Below are positions 7,934 through 17,082 of a stretch of 64,000 bases of DNA, piece after piece. Positions within the stretch are counted from its first letter, which is position 1. Each line of letters opens with the position of its first letter. Below the pieces are notes generated by a model. The model saw only the letters and a list, made by a program, of their open reading frames with translations, did no database searches and was not told the origin of the DNA. Source of the DNA: Fictibacillus arsenicus (GTDB lineage Bacteria > Bacillota > Bacilli > Bacillales > Fictibacillaceae). Location of the stretch: positions 1,054,001 through 1,118,000 of the forward strand of contig NZ_MQMF01000001.1 of NCBI RefSeq assembly GCF_001999465.1, given 5' to 3'. Both the position numbers and the translations under genes were made by a program.

Positions 7934-9199
7934 TTAAATATCTTCAGTTCGTAAATTATTTAACTTAATCCTGATTTTTCGTTTTATGATAGGTAAGAAA
8001 TTCATTACTCGGTATTTTAGCAATGCTTTTTGCCGTTCCTTTAAAAAGTTGTAACTTAGAAACCAATCTAGTAAGTCTGGATATAACACTTTTTTATGAT
8101 TTTCTTTCATTTTAGATTGAATAAGGATCCAGTATATTTTAATAAATGTATCTGTAAAAAATTTAACCTCATTATCGAGTTTGATTTTCAAGTCGTCAGA
8201 TAGATTATTTGGCAAGTGAAATCCAAACTCTTCTGGATTCATACCCTCAGCAATTATTCCAAAGATTGTTCTTAAGCACTTCTCACATTTACAACAATTG
8301 TACTCATTCTTAAAACAAACCCTCACTTTAATAGGAGAATTGTTTTTAGAATAATCTACTAAAACCTTAACTTTATCTTGCCGGTTCAGCTCATAACCAT
8401 CATGAAAAACGTTACCCGAACTATATTTAATTTTATTATCTATAGTTGGATCAGAAGCGCAGCTAATTTTAAGCAATGGTGAGTTAGAACTAGCTATATA
8501 AATACATTGCACCTTCAACTTATGAGCTATAGGAATAGGTGCTGAAATAATTGCCAGTCCATGATGAAGACCATGCCACCAAGTATCTCCCAGCTTTTTA
8601 CTAAAATCAGCATCTATTATCTGAGCTTTAATAAAAGTTCCGTAGTTTGACTGAATAAGTACATTCTCTAGGTTATAGCGATTCGCAAATTCTATCGCAT
8701 TATTTTTATCAGCTTCCCAGACTTCACTATAATTGGTGTCATTTTGATGCCATCCATACTCTGTTATTAGTAAAGGCTTCTTATCTTTAATCCGGATAAA
8801 AGTTGTTACGGCGTCAAGTCCTCCACTAAACAAAGCAGCTGCTTCAACTTCAGGTTCATACTTATTTTCAACTATTTTTTTAACAGAAACATCGCCATAT
8901 AACAAGATATGAGGAAACATTTCTTGATAAGCAGCTTTAACTTCTTTCAAACAATTAAAAAAGGACTTATCCAACTCCGTAATCGACAATGTGGAGTTTG
9001 TAAGCCAGGTTAAAGGGATTACATTAGAGACAAAAGGAATTGCTAATATACTTTCGGGAACATCGGTGATTTCATAATTGTACTCAAAAAATAAATGATT
9101 ATTTTTATTAAAATATTTCTGAAGATCACTACTAACACTAAAGAAATAATCTACTCTGTTTTTATCTACATAAACCTTATTAAGTGTTATATTGCCCAT
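7934..9199 (-). CDS. PP-loop-like protein of unknown function in eps operon
   Basis: A 421-residue soluble protein. Residues 125-130 are SGGLDA, the pyrophosphate-binding loop of N-type ATP pyrophosphatases, followed by LLITEYGW. A Cys cluster (Cys295 and Cys302/303/305/308, CCKCEKC) may bind zinc, as in QueC-like enzymes. It is not QueC itself: it carries a 120-residue N-terminal extension and lies between the flippase and a pyruvyl transferase. It would adenylate a carboxyl or carbonyl group for amide or similar bond formation; the substrate is unknown. Confidence 0.6.
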   Translation of the reverse strand: MGNITLNKVYVDKNRVDYFFSVSSDLQKYFNKNNHLFFEYNYEITDVPESILAIPFVSNVIPLTWLTNSTLSITELDKSFFNCLKEVKAAYQEMFPHILLYGDVSVKKIVENKYEPEVEAAALFSGGLDAVTTFIRIKDKKPLLITEYGWHQNDTNYSEVWEADKNNAIEFANRYNLENVLIQSNYGTFIKAQIIDADFSKKLGDTWWHGLHHGLAIISAPIPIAHKLKVQCIYIASSNSPLLKISCASDPTIDNKIKYSSGNVFHDGYELNRQDKVKVLVDYSKNNSPIKVRVCFKNEYNCCKCEKCLRTIFGIIAEGMNPEEFGFHLPNNLSDDLKIKLDNEVKFFTDTFIKIYWILIQSKMKENHKKVLYPDLLDWFLSYNFLKERQKALLKYRVMNFLPIIKRKIRIKLNNLRTEDI

Positions 9200-9221
9200 T
9201 TCTCCAACTCCTATAACCTTA

Positions 9222-10202
9222 CTAAAATTTAAATTGATTTAGCCATGTATTTACTCTTTCGAAGTTAATATTTACATCAGTCTGAAACGATGAATTTATC
9301 ATTTTTTCAAGACTGGAAAAATCATTTCTCTTAATCGTGTTCAAATTATATGATTCACTCATACCTTGGGCTCTTTCATCAATCGATATTATGATGGATC
9401 GTTTTTTGTGTTTCATGGCATGTATTCCACCATGTAGTCTTGTTCCGATATAATCAACATCTGTTCTTAAAACTTTCTCATAATCATCTAATGTAGGTGG
9501 AACTATTTTTATATTCTCTGTATTGTTTAACTCATTAAAATAAAGCAAGTCCTTTGAGTCTTGTATCCAGAAATAGACTTCTTCATAATTCTTGTTTAAG
9601 ATATTGATTAATAATTGATCATTTACTAGATCTTTTGAATGGTGAGTTAACGTAAAAACAACCTTATTAGATTTTGTTGTAGGAATCACTTTACAAAATT
9701 CAGGAGTAAGTGACCAAAGTGTTGCACACCCTGTATTAAGAGCCCTAAAACCTATATCTTCAAGCATACTTTTAGTTCTCTCATCTCTAACACTATGTAT
9801 ATATTTATGAGATAGGACCTTCTTATAAAGGTGCTTTGTATAGTAGTTGATATAATCACCTTTTCCAGCGCCGACACCTACTAATACACTACCTTTGAGT
9901 GGCATATAATTAAAAATATTAATATTCCATTGAGGAAAATGGGTTAACATATCTGTCGTCAGCAAGTTTGACCCACCAACAAATTTAAACTTCGCATCGC
10001 TGTAAAGCTGGACTCTATTTGATTTCCTAGCCACTTGATACCAATGAAAAGGAGAGACATGTGTCGGTAAAGTTAATACATATGCATTCTTTGTAATAAT
10101 AGAAAGTTCTTGTCTTACACTTTTCATTATGATGTCGTCTCCTTTGTTAAGTGAGCCGACAGAAGTATCTAACATTAAAACATTTTCCATATTTGCCTCC
10201 AA
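9222..10202 (-). CDS. Polysaccharide pyruvyl transferase family protein
   Basis: About 326 residues; a start at the internal MENVLMLDTS is equally possible. The N-terminal GSLNKGDDIIM and the later GTRLHGGIHAMKHKKRSIIISID are the hallmarks of the pyruvyl transferase fold (CsaB/EpsI/EpsO). These enzymes add ketal-linked pyruvate from phosphoenolpyruvate to sugars, giving negative charge to the polymer. Acceptor sugar unknown. Confidence 0.82.
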   Translation of the reverse strand: MEANMENVLMLDTSVGSLNKGDDIIMKSVRQELSIITKNAYVLTLPTHVSPFHWYQVARKSNRVQLYSDAKFKFVGGSNLLTTDMLTHFPQWNINIFNYMPLKGSVLVGVGAGKGDYINYYTKHLYKKVLSHKYIHSVRDERTKSMLEDIGFRALNTGCATLWSLTPEFCKVIPTTKSNKVVFTLTHHSKDLVNDQLLINILNKNYEEVYFWIQDSKDLLYFNELNNTENIKIVPPTLDDYEKVLRTDVDYIGTRLHGGIHAMKHKKRSIIISIDERAQGMSESYNLNTIKRNDFSSLEKMINSSFQTDVNINFERVNTWLNQFKF

Positions 10203-10221
10203 TAATTAGACAGTTTTTAAA

Positions 10222-11424
10222 TTAACTAATAACTTCATATAAATTATTTAATAGATTACTATTGTCATGGTTATGGTTATCATTATTTTTTATAAGATGT
10301 TGCCTTAACTCTTCGTTTCTATAAAGTTCTTGAATACCATTTACCAATCCCTCAACACTTTGGTCACATATTATCCCTTCCTTACCTTCTATTACTTGAC
10401 TGCCGGCAGTGGGATAATTGGTGATTAAAATGGGTTTGCCCAAAATTTTCGCTTCCGTAACCGTAACTGCTTTCCCTTCATATCTAGAAGGCTGAACATA
10501 TAGGTCACAAGCTTTTATAAAAACATACGGATTAATCTTTTTCCCAAGTAAAATAAAGCTATTCTCCATACCAAATTGCTTTATTAATTTTCTAAGTTCT
10601 AATTCGAACCCCCCATAACCAACAACATACCATTTGATATTTGTGAATCCTTTATCATGCAGTATTTTTAATGCATTAACTGCATTATCAAAGCCTTTTA
10701 CATAAGAAAGTCTTCCTACAGATACAATATTGAAGTAATTATCTTTAAATACATCTTGTTTATCTTGAATAGCCATCTTCTTTATAAATTCTGGTGAATT
10801 AATATTCTCTACTAAAATGATTTTTTCTTTTAATGATGGATATTTTGTCAAAAATGCTTCTGTACATGCCTCTGAAATAGAAGCGATAAAATCATATTTC
10901 TCCCATACCTCTAAATCTATCTTTATATCAACCTCTAACTTACTGTAATCCGTATGAATCCAAGCAATTTTTCTACGAGCATTCACGTTTTTTTCCGTTA
11001 TGTCATGTGGCCAGGCATAACTAATAGCTAAATCATAATTTTTATCCATTTTTGGCATGAAATTACTGAGATACTTTGATGAAAGCTGCATTTCTATATA
11101 CCCGGATCCCTCTTCTAGACCTCTAAATTTTGCAAGTATACTTGCCTGTAATTTACATAATGTTCTAATTGCGATTGGAATATAACACCTTTCCTTTAAG
11201 CACTGTTTAAAAGATTTGCGGATTATCGTATATTTTTTATTTTCAGGTAAAACGTTTACTTGGTTTGGGATCAATTTCATAAACTCGCCAGTGTGATGGA
11301 AGATCATCAAATCTACATTGAATTTTGAATAGTCGAAACTCTCTAACATATTAATTAAACTTCTTTCAATTCCACCAATTTCCATGTTATATACCGTAAT
11401 TAATATATTTTTCCTCAATTTCAC
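10222..11424 (-). CDS. Glycosyltransferase family 4 protein
   Basis: A 400-residue GT-B fold enzyme. The N-terminal part has NMEIGGIERSLINML; the C-terminal nucleotide-sugar site has VSVGRLSYVKGFDNAVNAL and the E-x7-E segment PSRYEGKAVTVTEAKILGKP. Retaining cytoplasmic transferase that extends the lipid-linked repeat unit. It follows an intra-operon terminator. Confidence 0.88.
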   Translation of the reverse strand: MKLRKNILITVYNMEIGGIERSLINMLESFDYSKFNVDLMIFHHTGEFMKLIPNQVNVLPENKKYTIIRKSFKQCLKERCYIPIAIRTLCKLQASILAKFRGLEEGSGYIEMQLSSKYLSNFMPKMDKNYDLAISYAWPHDITEKNVNARRKIAWIHTDYSKLEVDIKIDLEVWEKYDFIASISEACTEAFLTKYPSLKEKIILVENINSPEFIKKMAIQDKQDVFKDNYFNIVSVGRLSYVKGFDNAVNALKILHDKGFTNIKWYVVGYGGFELELRKLIKQFGMENSFILLGKKINPYVFIKACDLYVQPSRYEGKAVTVTEAKILGKPILITNYPTAGSQVIEGKEGIICDQSVEGLVNGIQELYRNEELRQHLIKNNDNHNHDNSNLLNNLYEVIS

Positions 11425-11441
11425 ACCTTCTACTTATTAAA

Positions 11442-11480
11442 ATAAAAAAGACTTATAAGTTTTCACTTATAAATCTTTTT
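11442..11480 (-). terminator. Internal intrinsic terminator within eps operon
   Basis: On the minus strand AAGATTTATAAG pairs with CTTATAAGTCTT around a 6-base loop, followed by six U. It lies between the acetyltransferase and the downstream GT4 gene. Confidence 0.78.
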
Positions 11481-11481
11481 A

Positions 11482-12105
11482 TCAACCATTAACAGCTTGG
11501 TATAATTGCTTTTTAATTATTTTTTCTCTCTTATTCATGAAAATCGTATTTGGCGGGACATTACCATTTACTACACTTCCTGCAGCAATTACTGAATTGT
11601 CTCCTATAACTGTATTTTTAAGGATGACTACATTTGAACCTATCCAAACATTTTCTCCAATAAGCACTTCTCCCAACAATAAATGCCCTTCTTTTTCATT
11701 TTTATAATTATGATCATGATCATTAATACTTACATTTGAAGCTATCTTTGTATACTTGCCGATAATAATTTTGTTAACGCAGTTTATATTACAGTTATCA
11801 TTTATAAAAACTTTTTCGTTTAATTCTAATTTCCCTTTAAAGTCTATGCGGATGCTTGCATTCTTTCTAATGAATACAAAATTACCTATCTTCAACTTTG
11901 CTCTTTTATTAAAAATCTCAATTTTACTATTAGATTGCATAGAAAAAATACTCGATTGTATATTACGCATATAAATCAATTTATAATATAGACCTCGAAC
12001 TGTTCCAACAAAATGTGAAAACATCATTAAAAAAGTAAAATAGACACCTCTATGTTGAACTTCATTAGTAAATGTCTTCACAATTTTTATTAATATTTTT
12101 ATCAT
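11482..12105 (-). CDS. Hexapeptide-repeat acyltransferase
   Basis: A 207-residue protein whose C-terminal two thirds are a left-handed beta helix of hexapeptide repeats (IGKYTKIASNVSIND, IGENVWIGSNVVILKNTVIGDNSVIAAGS). The HDHNY segment with its histidines matches the catalytic loop of maltose/serine acetyltransferase-like enzymes. It likely O- or N-acetylates a sugar of the repeat unit. It may replace EpsM, which is otherwise missing from this operon, but its N-terminus lacks the Rossmann domain of EpsM. Confidence 0.82.
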   Translation of the reverse strand: MIKILIKIVKTFTNEVQHRGVYFTFLMMFSHFVGTVRGLYYKLIYMRNIQSSIFSMQSNSKIEIFNKRAKLKIGNFVFIRKNASIRIDFKGKLELNEKVFINDNCNINCVNKIIIGKYTKIASNVSINDHDHNYKNEKEGHLLLGEVLIGENVWIGSNVVILKNTVIGDNSVIAAGSVVNGNVPPNTIFMNKREKIIKKQLYQAVNG

Positions 12106-12120
12106 TTTTCCAACCCCTTA

Positions 12121-12849
12121 TCAACCCTTGAGCTTTCTTAAAAAAGCAATACCATTTCCTCCAATCACCTTTGCAAGCCCATTTTTTAAATTACTTTTTG
12201 CTTTTGCTTTTGGTGACAACCAGCTTTTATAAAAATGATGCATAGCGTAAGTGTTGTTTGTTATTCGTTTTCTACAATTAATATAATCAAATGGAGAGAA
12301 ATAGGTTTGGGGATAAAAAGTTCCCAAGTTTTGAATTACTTGATATTTACCGTTCTGTACTAATCCTTGCTCTTTAAGAAGGTTAGTAATCGTTGTTACA
12401 TTTGTCATTTCATCGAATGAACCATCTTTTTTAATAAAAGGTCTATTACTATATGAATCTAAAAATATTTTAATTAATTTATTTCCTTTAGCTGCCCCTA
12501 TCGTGCTCGTCGCAACGTAATTCTCCTGTTCAAAACCCCAAAAAGAATCATGATGAAGAAGATCATTAAAGTTTTTAAATACTTCAACGTCAGTATCTAA
12601 ATACACTCCTCCATAATGATATAAAGCATATACTCTTACAAAGTCACTGACAAAAGCAAATTTGCCCTGTTCATATGCCTCTTTCACATAAGTATTACAA
12701 TTAATATCAAAATTGTTTTCGTTCCATTCTATAATTTCATATTCCGTTAAATACTTCCCCCAGCTTTCTAGACATCTAATCACTATATTTGGTTTTTTTT
12801 GTTTACCAAACCAGCAATAATGTATCTTTTTTTCAATTTTTTGATTCAA
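12121..12849 (-). CDS. GT32-like glycosyltransferase
   Basis: A 242-residue enzyme starting KKIHYCWFGKQKKPN, with SDFVRVYALYHYGGVYLDTDVEVFK containing the DxD metal/nucleotide-sugar motif. This is the pattern of OCH1-like capsular polysaccharide transferases (GT32). Cytoplasmic, adding one sugar to the repeat unit. 15 bases separate it from the next gene. Confidence 0.85.
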   Translation of the reverse strand: MNQKIEKKIHYCWFGKQKKPNIVIRCLESWGKYLTEYEIIEWNENNFDINCNTYVKEAYEQGKFAFVSDFVRVYALYHYGGVYLDTDVEVFKNFNDLLHHDSFWGFEQENYVATSTIGAAKGNKLIKIFLDSYSNRPFIKKDGSFDEMTNVTTITNLLKEQGLVQNGKYQVIQNLGTFYPQTYFSPFDYINCRKRITNNTYAMHHFYKSWLSPKAKAKSNLKNGLAKVIGGNGIAFLRKLKG

Positions 12850-12860
12850 AAAAATCCCCC

Positions 12861-13973
12861 CTATAAAGCTTTACTTCCCACTTTTATAGTCTTACCACTA
12901 GCGATAAATCTTTCTTCAAGAATTGCTTTTACTTTCTTTCTCATAGGTTCTTCAAGGAAATGATATAATAATGAGCTTGAAAGTGTAGATAACAATAAAC
13001 ATATTAATATGACAAAACCTTGGTCAATGTTAGGTTTCCATAAAAACATAATGTATGATAAAAACAAATTGTGTACCATATAAAACGAAAAGCTTATATT
13101 ACCTAAATATACAAATAATTTATTAGAGAACAATTTTGACAAAAAACCTCTTTGAAAAGCAAAAACAAAGATAATTAATAGAATGGAAGGAATGAAAATT
13201 AACCCGTAGCGTAAATTTTGTGTGAACTGAGGAGATATAAAAACCATTGTAATAAAAAATAGAATCGACATAACTTCTAAGGAAGAAAATAATAAGAAAG
13301 ATTTGTAAAATCTTCTCCTAACCTTTAAATAAATCGCTCCTAAAAACATCCCTCCTAAAAATTCAATAATTCTTATTCCTGGAAAAAAATAAAAAAACCA
13401 TTGTGAAAAACTACTTTCACTTGGAAGATAAAGTGCTAATAAAAGTGTAATGATCCATGTAGCCCCAATTAATTTAAGCGAGTTTACCAATGATAGCTTA
13501 AACCCGTAATAAATAATAAAAGGGAATAATAGATAGAAAAACATCTCGTCAGATAAACTCCAGGACACACCATTAAACGATACGTTTCCAAAAGGAATAA
13601 AACTATGAATTAATGCAATATTAGTGATAGCTTGGAAGATATATAGAAAAGATTCATGTTTTAACGGGATAAAAAAATAATAGGGTACAGCTAAAAGAAA
13701 AGTAAAAAGATGAATGGGATATATCTTAGCAACTCTGGCTATGTAGAATTTTTTTAACTGGATAGGATCAAACTCATTTAGTTTTTCTTTATAGTTATAC
13801 ACTAATATAAAACCCGATAAAATAAAGAAAAAGCTTACTCCTAAATATCCTGTTTTATAATCTGCACCTATTCCAACGTGGTACAGATAAACCATCAATG
13901 CTGCAAAAAATCTAAAAGAAGTTAATGTATCTAATATAACCAGCTTTTTTTGATTTTTAATATTGGATATCAA
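12861..13973 (-). CDS. Acyltransferase-3 family membrane protein (OafA-like)
   Basis: A 370-residue membrane protein with about ten helices. The start (LDTLTSFRFFAALMVYLYHVGIGADYKTGYLGVSFFFILSGFIL) carries the R/H motif of acyltransferase family 3. It would transfer acetyl or another acyl group to exopolysaccharide sugars on the membrane's outer side. A second, decayed member of the family lies at 32272-33361. Confidence 0.88.
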   Translation of the reverse strand: MISNIKNQKKLVILDTLTSFRFFAALMVYLYHVGIGADYKTGYLGVSFFFILSGFILVYNYKEKLNEFDPIQLKKFYIARVAKIYPIHLFTFLLAVPYYFFIPLKHESFLYIFQAITNIALIHSFIPFGNVSFNGVSWSLSDEMFFYLLFPFIIYYGFKLSLVNSLKLIGATWIITLLLALYLPSESSFSQWFFYFFPGIRIIEFLGGMFLGAIYLKVRRRFYKSFLLFSSLEVMSILFFITMVFISPQFTQNLRYGLIFIPSILLIIFVFAFQRGFLSKLFSNKLFVYLGNISFSFYMVHNLFLSYIMFLWKPNIDQGFVILICLLLSTLSSSLLYHFLEEPMRKKVKAILEERFIASGKTIKVGSKAL

Positions 13974-13978
13974 TTTTC

Positions 13979-15061
13979 CTACTCCTTTAAACTAGTTAAA
14001 TAATCACTATGATACTCTGTTCCGAACACCATTACACATTCGTAAAAATAAAATAGAAAATAGAAAATTAAAATTGAATAATATATAACTTTTTCACTTT
14101 GTTTACTGAATACCTTTACAATCCATGAAATTAAAATAAGCTGGTATAATCCAAAATAAATAATAAATCTCGCGAAAATCCAATTTTGTGTAGAAACAAC
14201 TAAAAATAATAGTCCAACAAGTGACATGTTTACTATGTAATCACTTTTAGGAAAAATTTCTCTTAACTTTTCCCTACCTATAAAAGCTATTATTAATGGA
14301 ATGGCATTTACCAATACCCTAATAATATTTGCCCCGCCTTCTGAGAAGTTTTGATAATGTCCATATTGCGTATCCTCCAAAGAGGCAAACAAAATTTCGG
14401 AAAACTGATTATATCCAGCTACAATTATTAAGGATAATAATAATAATAAGTAAGTTGATCGAGACCACGCTTTATTCCGAACTAAAAAATATATAGGAAG
14501 AAGGATAAGTGCACTCTGGTGAATAGTAGAAGCCAATAAAATGATAAGAAAATACTTTTTCCAATCACCATTAAGTAGATATTTTGTTGCGATAAAAATA
14601 ATTGAAGCAGCCATGAATTGTCTTATACCGTTCATAGATACTAAGTGTAAACCACTCGTAATGTATACATATAAACTTAATTCTATTAATCGAGAGTATT
14701 GATATAAGATTATTACTATAAACAAGTTTGTTATTAATGCTGTAACTAATATCAATACTTGCGGATCATTGGATAATGACTTTAGAATCATCTGAAATAC
14801 ATTAAAACCTAAGTCCCTGCTTTTATGTATATATTCCCAAGTAAAATCAGTAATTTTATATCCATGCATGTAAAAATATGTATCACCGATGTTATTTCTA
14901 AGGCCAGAGATTAACACGAGGACTAAAGTTAATAAAAAAATAAGTATTTTATTTGGTTTAATGAGGACCAATCCGTTATTACTGACTTTTGCTGTGGAAA
15001 AGTATCTTGAGAAAAATGCAAACAAAAAAATAACCGCAAGATTAAACCATAGAATTGTCAT
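13979..15061 (-). CDS. EpsG-family polysaccharide polymerase
   Basis: A 360-residue protein of alternating membrane helices and short loops, with the EpsG-like N-terminal pattern (VLVLISGLRNNIGDTYFYMHGYK) and NGIRQFMAASIIFIATKYLL. Members polymerise repeat units on the outer face of the membrane. Position next to the flippase-dependent assembly genes supports this. Confidence 0.85.
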   Translation of the reverse strand: MTILWFNLAVIFLFAFFSRYFSTAKVSNNGLVLIKPNKILIFLLTLVLVLISGLRNNIGDTYFYMHGYKITDFTWEYIHKSRDLGFNVFQMILKSLSNDPQVLILVTALITNLFIVIILYQYSRLIELSLYVYITSGLHLVSMNGIRQFMAASIIFIATKYLLNGDWKKYFLIILLASTIHQSALILLPIYFLVRNKAWSRSTYLLLLLSLIIVAGYNQFSEILFASLEDTQYGHYQNFSEGGANIIRVLVNAIPLIIAFIGREKLREIFPKSDYIVNMSLVGLLFLVVSTQNWIFARFIIYFGLYQLILISWIVKVFSKQSEKVIYYSILIFYFLFYFYECVMVFGTEYHSDYLTSLKE

Positions 15062-15075
15062 CTTGAGGATCCTTT

Positions 15076-15972
15076 CTAACTACTAATATTTACTTTTTTG
15101 GATTTAGTAATAATATAACCATAAAGAGTTAAGCCAATTGGTGTTGCTAATATCGTTAATAGCTTACATGGTGTTTCTATAAGAAACTTTTTATTTTTTG
15201 AAATACAGCTGCTCGCTACATAATGGATAGCTTGTTTAAACTTAAAGAAAATATTACAATATGGCAGTTTCATGAGTTCTTTTCTATAAAAAGCGAATCC
15301 CCTAGGGTTTTTTATATATTGGGATATCATATTCATAGACGAACCATCTGGTAAGTACTCTACACAGCAAAGAACCTCGTTCATTAAAAGCATTTCATAA
15401 TGCTGATCTAGTTTATAATACTTATATGCTAATCCAACATATTTTTCATCAGGAAATATAGGATATTGATAATTCTTAGTTAGTTCAGTACGATATACCA
15501 GTTTCTTATCTCCTTTAACACCATATTTATTATATAAATGAAAGAGTGTTGATTTCTCAATATCTGTAGGAAGATAAGAACCAATTATTCCACCACGAAA
15601 ATCAGAATCTAGACCAATTATTCCACTAACCTCTGCATTCCCATACTTATCCCAATAGTTTATGATTTTTTCTATAGCATCTTTTGGCATATAATCATCT
15701 GAATCAATACATACATTTAGTTCGGTATCTATGAACTTGTAGGCAGTATTGTGTGCAGCATGCATACCCTGATTTTCTTGCCAAAAATATTTTATTTCTA
15801 TATGGTTCTCATTAATCCATGATAAAACCAAATCATACGTATCATCCGTCGAACCATCATCAATGATAAGCCAGGTAAAACTATTTGACGTTTGCCTTTT
15901 TAAACTTTCATAACATCTATGAAGACAATAAGCTCTATTATATGTAGGGGTAAAAACTGTTATTTTCTTCAT
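15076..15972 (-). CDS. Glycosyltransferase family 2 protein
   Basis: A 298-residue GT-A enzyme. TVFTPTYNRAYCLHRCYESL, LIIDDGSTDDT and CIDSDDYMP give the nucleotide-binding and metal-binding (DSDD) motifs. Inverting transferase for one sugar of the repeat unit. Its start lies 3 bases after the stop of the upstream GT4 gene. Confidence 0.88.
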   Translation of the reverse strand: MKKITVFTPTYNRAYCLHRCYESLKRQTSNSFTWLIIDDGSTDDTYDLVLSWINENHIEIKYFWQENQGMHAAHNTAYKFIDTELNVCIDSDDYMPKDAIEKIINYWDKYGNAEVSGIIGLDSDFRGGIIGSYLPTDIEKSTLFHLYNKYGVKGDKKLVYRTELTKNYQYPIFPDEKYVGLAYKYYKLDQHYEMLLMNEVLCCVEYLPDGSSMNMISQYIKNPRGFAFYRKELMKLPYCNIFFKFKQAIHYVASSCISKNKKFLIETPCKLLTILATPIGLTLYGYIITKSKKVNISS

Positions 15973-15975
15973 GGT

Positions 15976-17082
15976 TCACCTCGCCACGGATAAATACATT
16001 TCTTGTGTGGAGTTAGCTACACTTGATATTTCATAACCTTCATTAAAAATTCTAAGTTCGTTTGTTTTAACAAAAACTTTATTTCTTCTATCATCTATTG
16101 AATCAACCCACTTTTTTATATTATTCAAAGGTAGAAATTCAATGGAGTTACTATTCATTGTGACTTCTTTTGTGACTTTATCTGAAACGAGACAAGGTAA
16201 ACCTGCTGCTTGGGCTTCAATAAGTGTTACAGGTAAACCTTCATAAATTGAAGGAAACACAAAAACATCCATAGCATGCAGGAGTAAATCTACATCATTT
16301 CTAACTCCAAGAAACTTAACATGATCTTGTAGATTCAACTTTCTTACTTTCTTTTCAATGGTAGATTTTAATTTTCCATCACCTATTAATAATAAAACTG
16401 TATCTTGATTTTTATTGACTATATAATTTAAGATCTTAATTAAAAATCTGTGATTCTTTGGATAATCAAACCTTCCTACATGACCTATCACTAGAGTATT
16501 AGGTTTAATATTTAATTTTTTTCTGATTAAATCTTTTTGATTTACCGCATATTGAAACTTCCTGACGTCAACTGCATTTTTAAGAATTATTGATTGATCT
16601 GCTTTTTCTTTGAACATCCATTGAGCAGACTTTTCTGAACATGCTATTAAGTGTGTTGAATTTGTTAATATATATTTACCTGCAAACCATTTGTATAATT
16701 TGGCAAATATATTCCCCTGGCTTTTAGTACTGTGACTATGAGCAATCTTAATAGGTATCCCTGCTTTATTTGCAGAACGAAGAACAAATCCACTCATTTT
16801 ATCCAAGTGAGAATGAACGATCTTATATTCATTATGAGATGTAAAAAAGCTGTCTAAAGAGTCTATATATTTTACATGACCAACTTCAGAAACATAAGGA
16901 ATTCTAAAAATTTTGCCTCCTAGCTTTTCAATCTCAGAATCAAACTCACCTATTTTACAAGTTAAAAAGTCAAATTGTACTTTTGAACGATCTATATTTC
17001 TGTAAAGATTCATAATTAACGTTTCAGCACCGCCGCGGTTCATATTTACAACAACATGCAAAATTCTTATGGGACTGCCCAT
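15976..17082 (-). CDS. Glycosyltransferase family 4 protein (EpsF-like)
   Basis: A 368-residue GT-B enzyme. ILHVVVNMNRGGAETLIMNLYRNID opens the protein as in EpsF; VIGHVGRFDYPKNHRFLI and FVFPSIYEGLPVTLIEAQAAGLP form the sugar-nucleotide site. It overlaps the upstream GT4 by 16 bases. Confidence 0.88.
   Translation of the reverse strand: MGSPIRILHVVVNMNRGGAETLIMNLYRNIDRSKVQFDFLTCKIGEFDSEIEKLGGKIFRIPYVSEVGHVKYIDSLDSFFTSHNEYKIVHSHLDKMSGFVLRSANKAGIPIKIAHSHSTKSQGNIFAKLYKWFAGKYILTNSTHLIACSEKSAQWMFKEKADQSIILKNAVDVRKFQYAVNQKDLIRKKLNIKPNTLVIGHVGRFDYPKNHRFLIKILNYIVNKNQDTVLLLIGDGKLKSTIEKKVRKLNLQDHVKFLGVRNDVDLLLHAMDVFVFPSIYEGLPVTLIEAQAAGLPCLVSDKVTKEVTMNSNSIEFLPLNNIKKWVDSIDDRRNKVFVKTNELRIFNEGYEISSVANSTQEMYLSVAR

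Noticed and set aside
7934-9199. QueC (7-cyano-7-deazaguanine synthase)
   Set aside because: Length, N-terminal extension and operon context do not fit queuosine synthesis; only the PP-loop and Cys motifs are shared.
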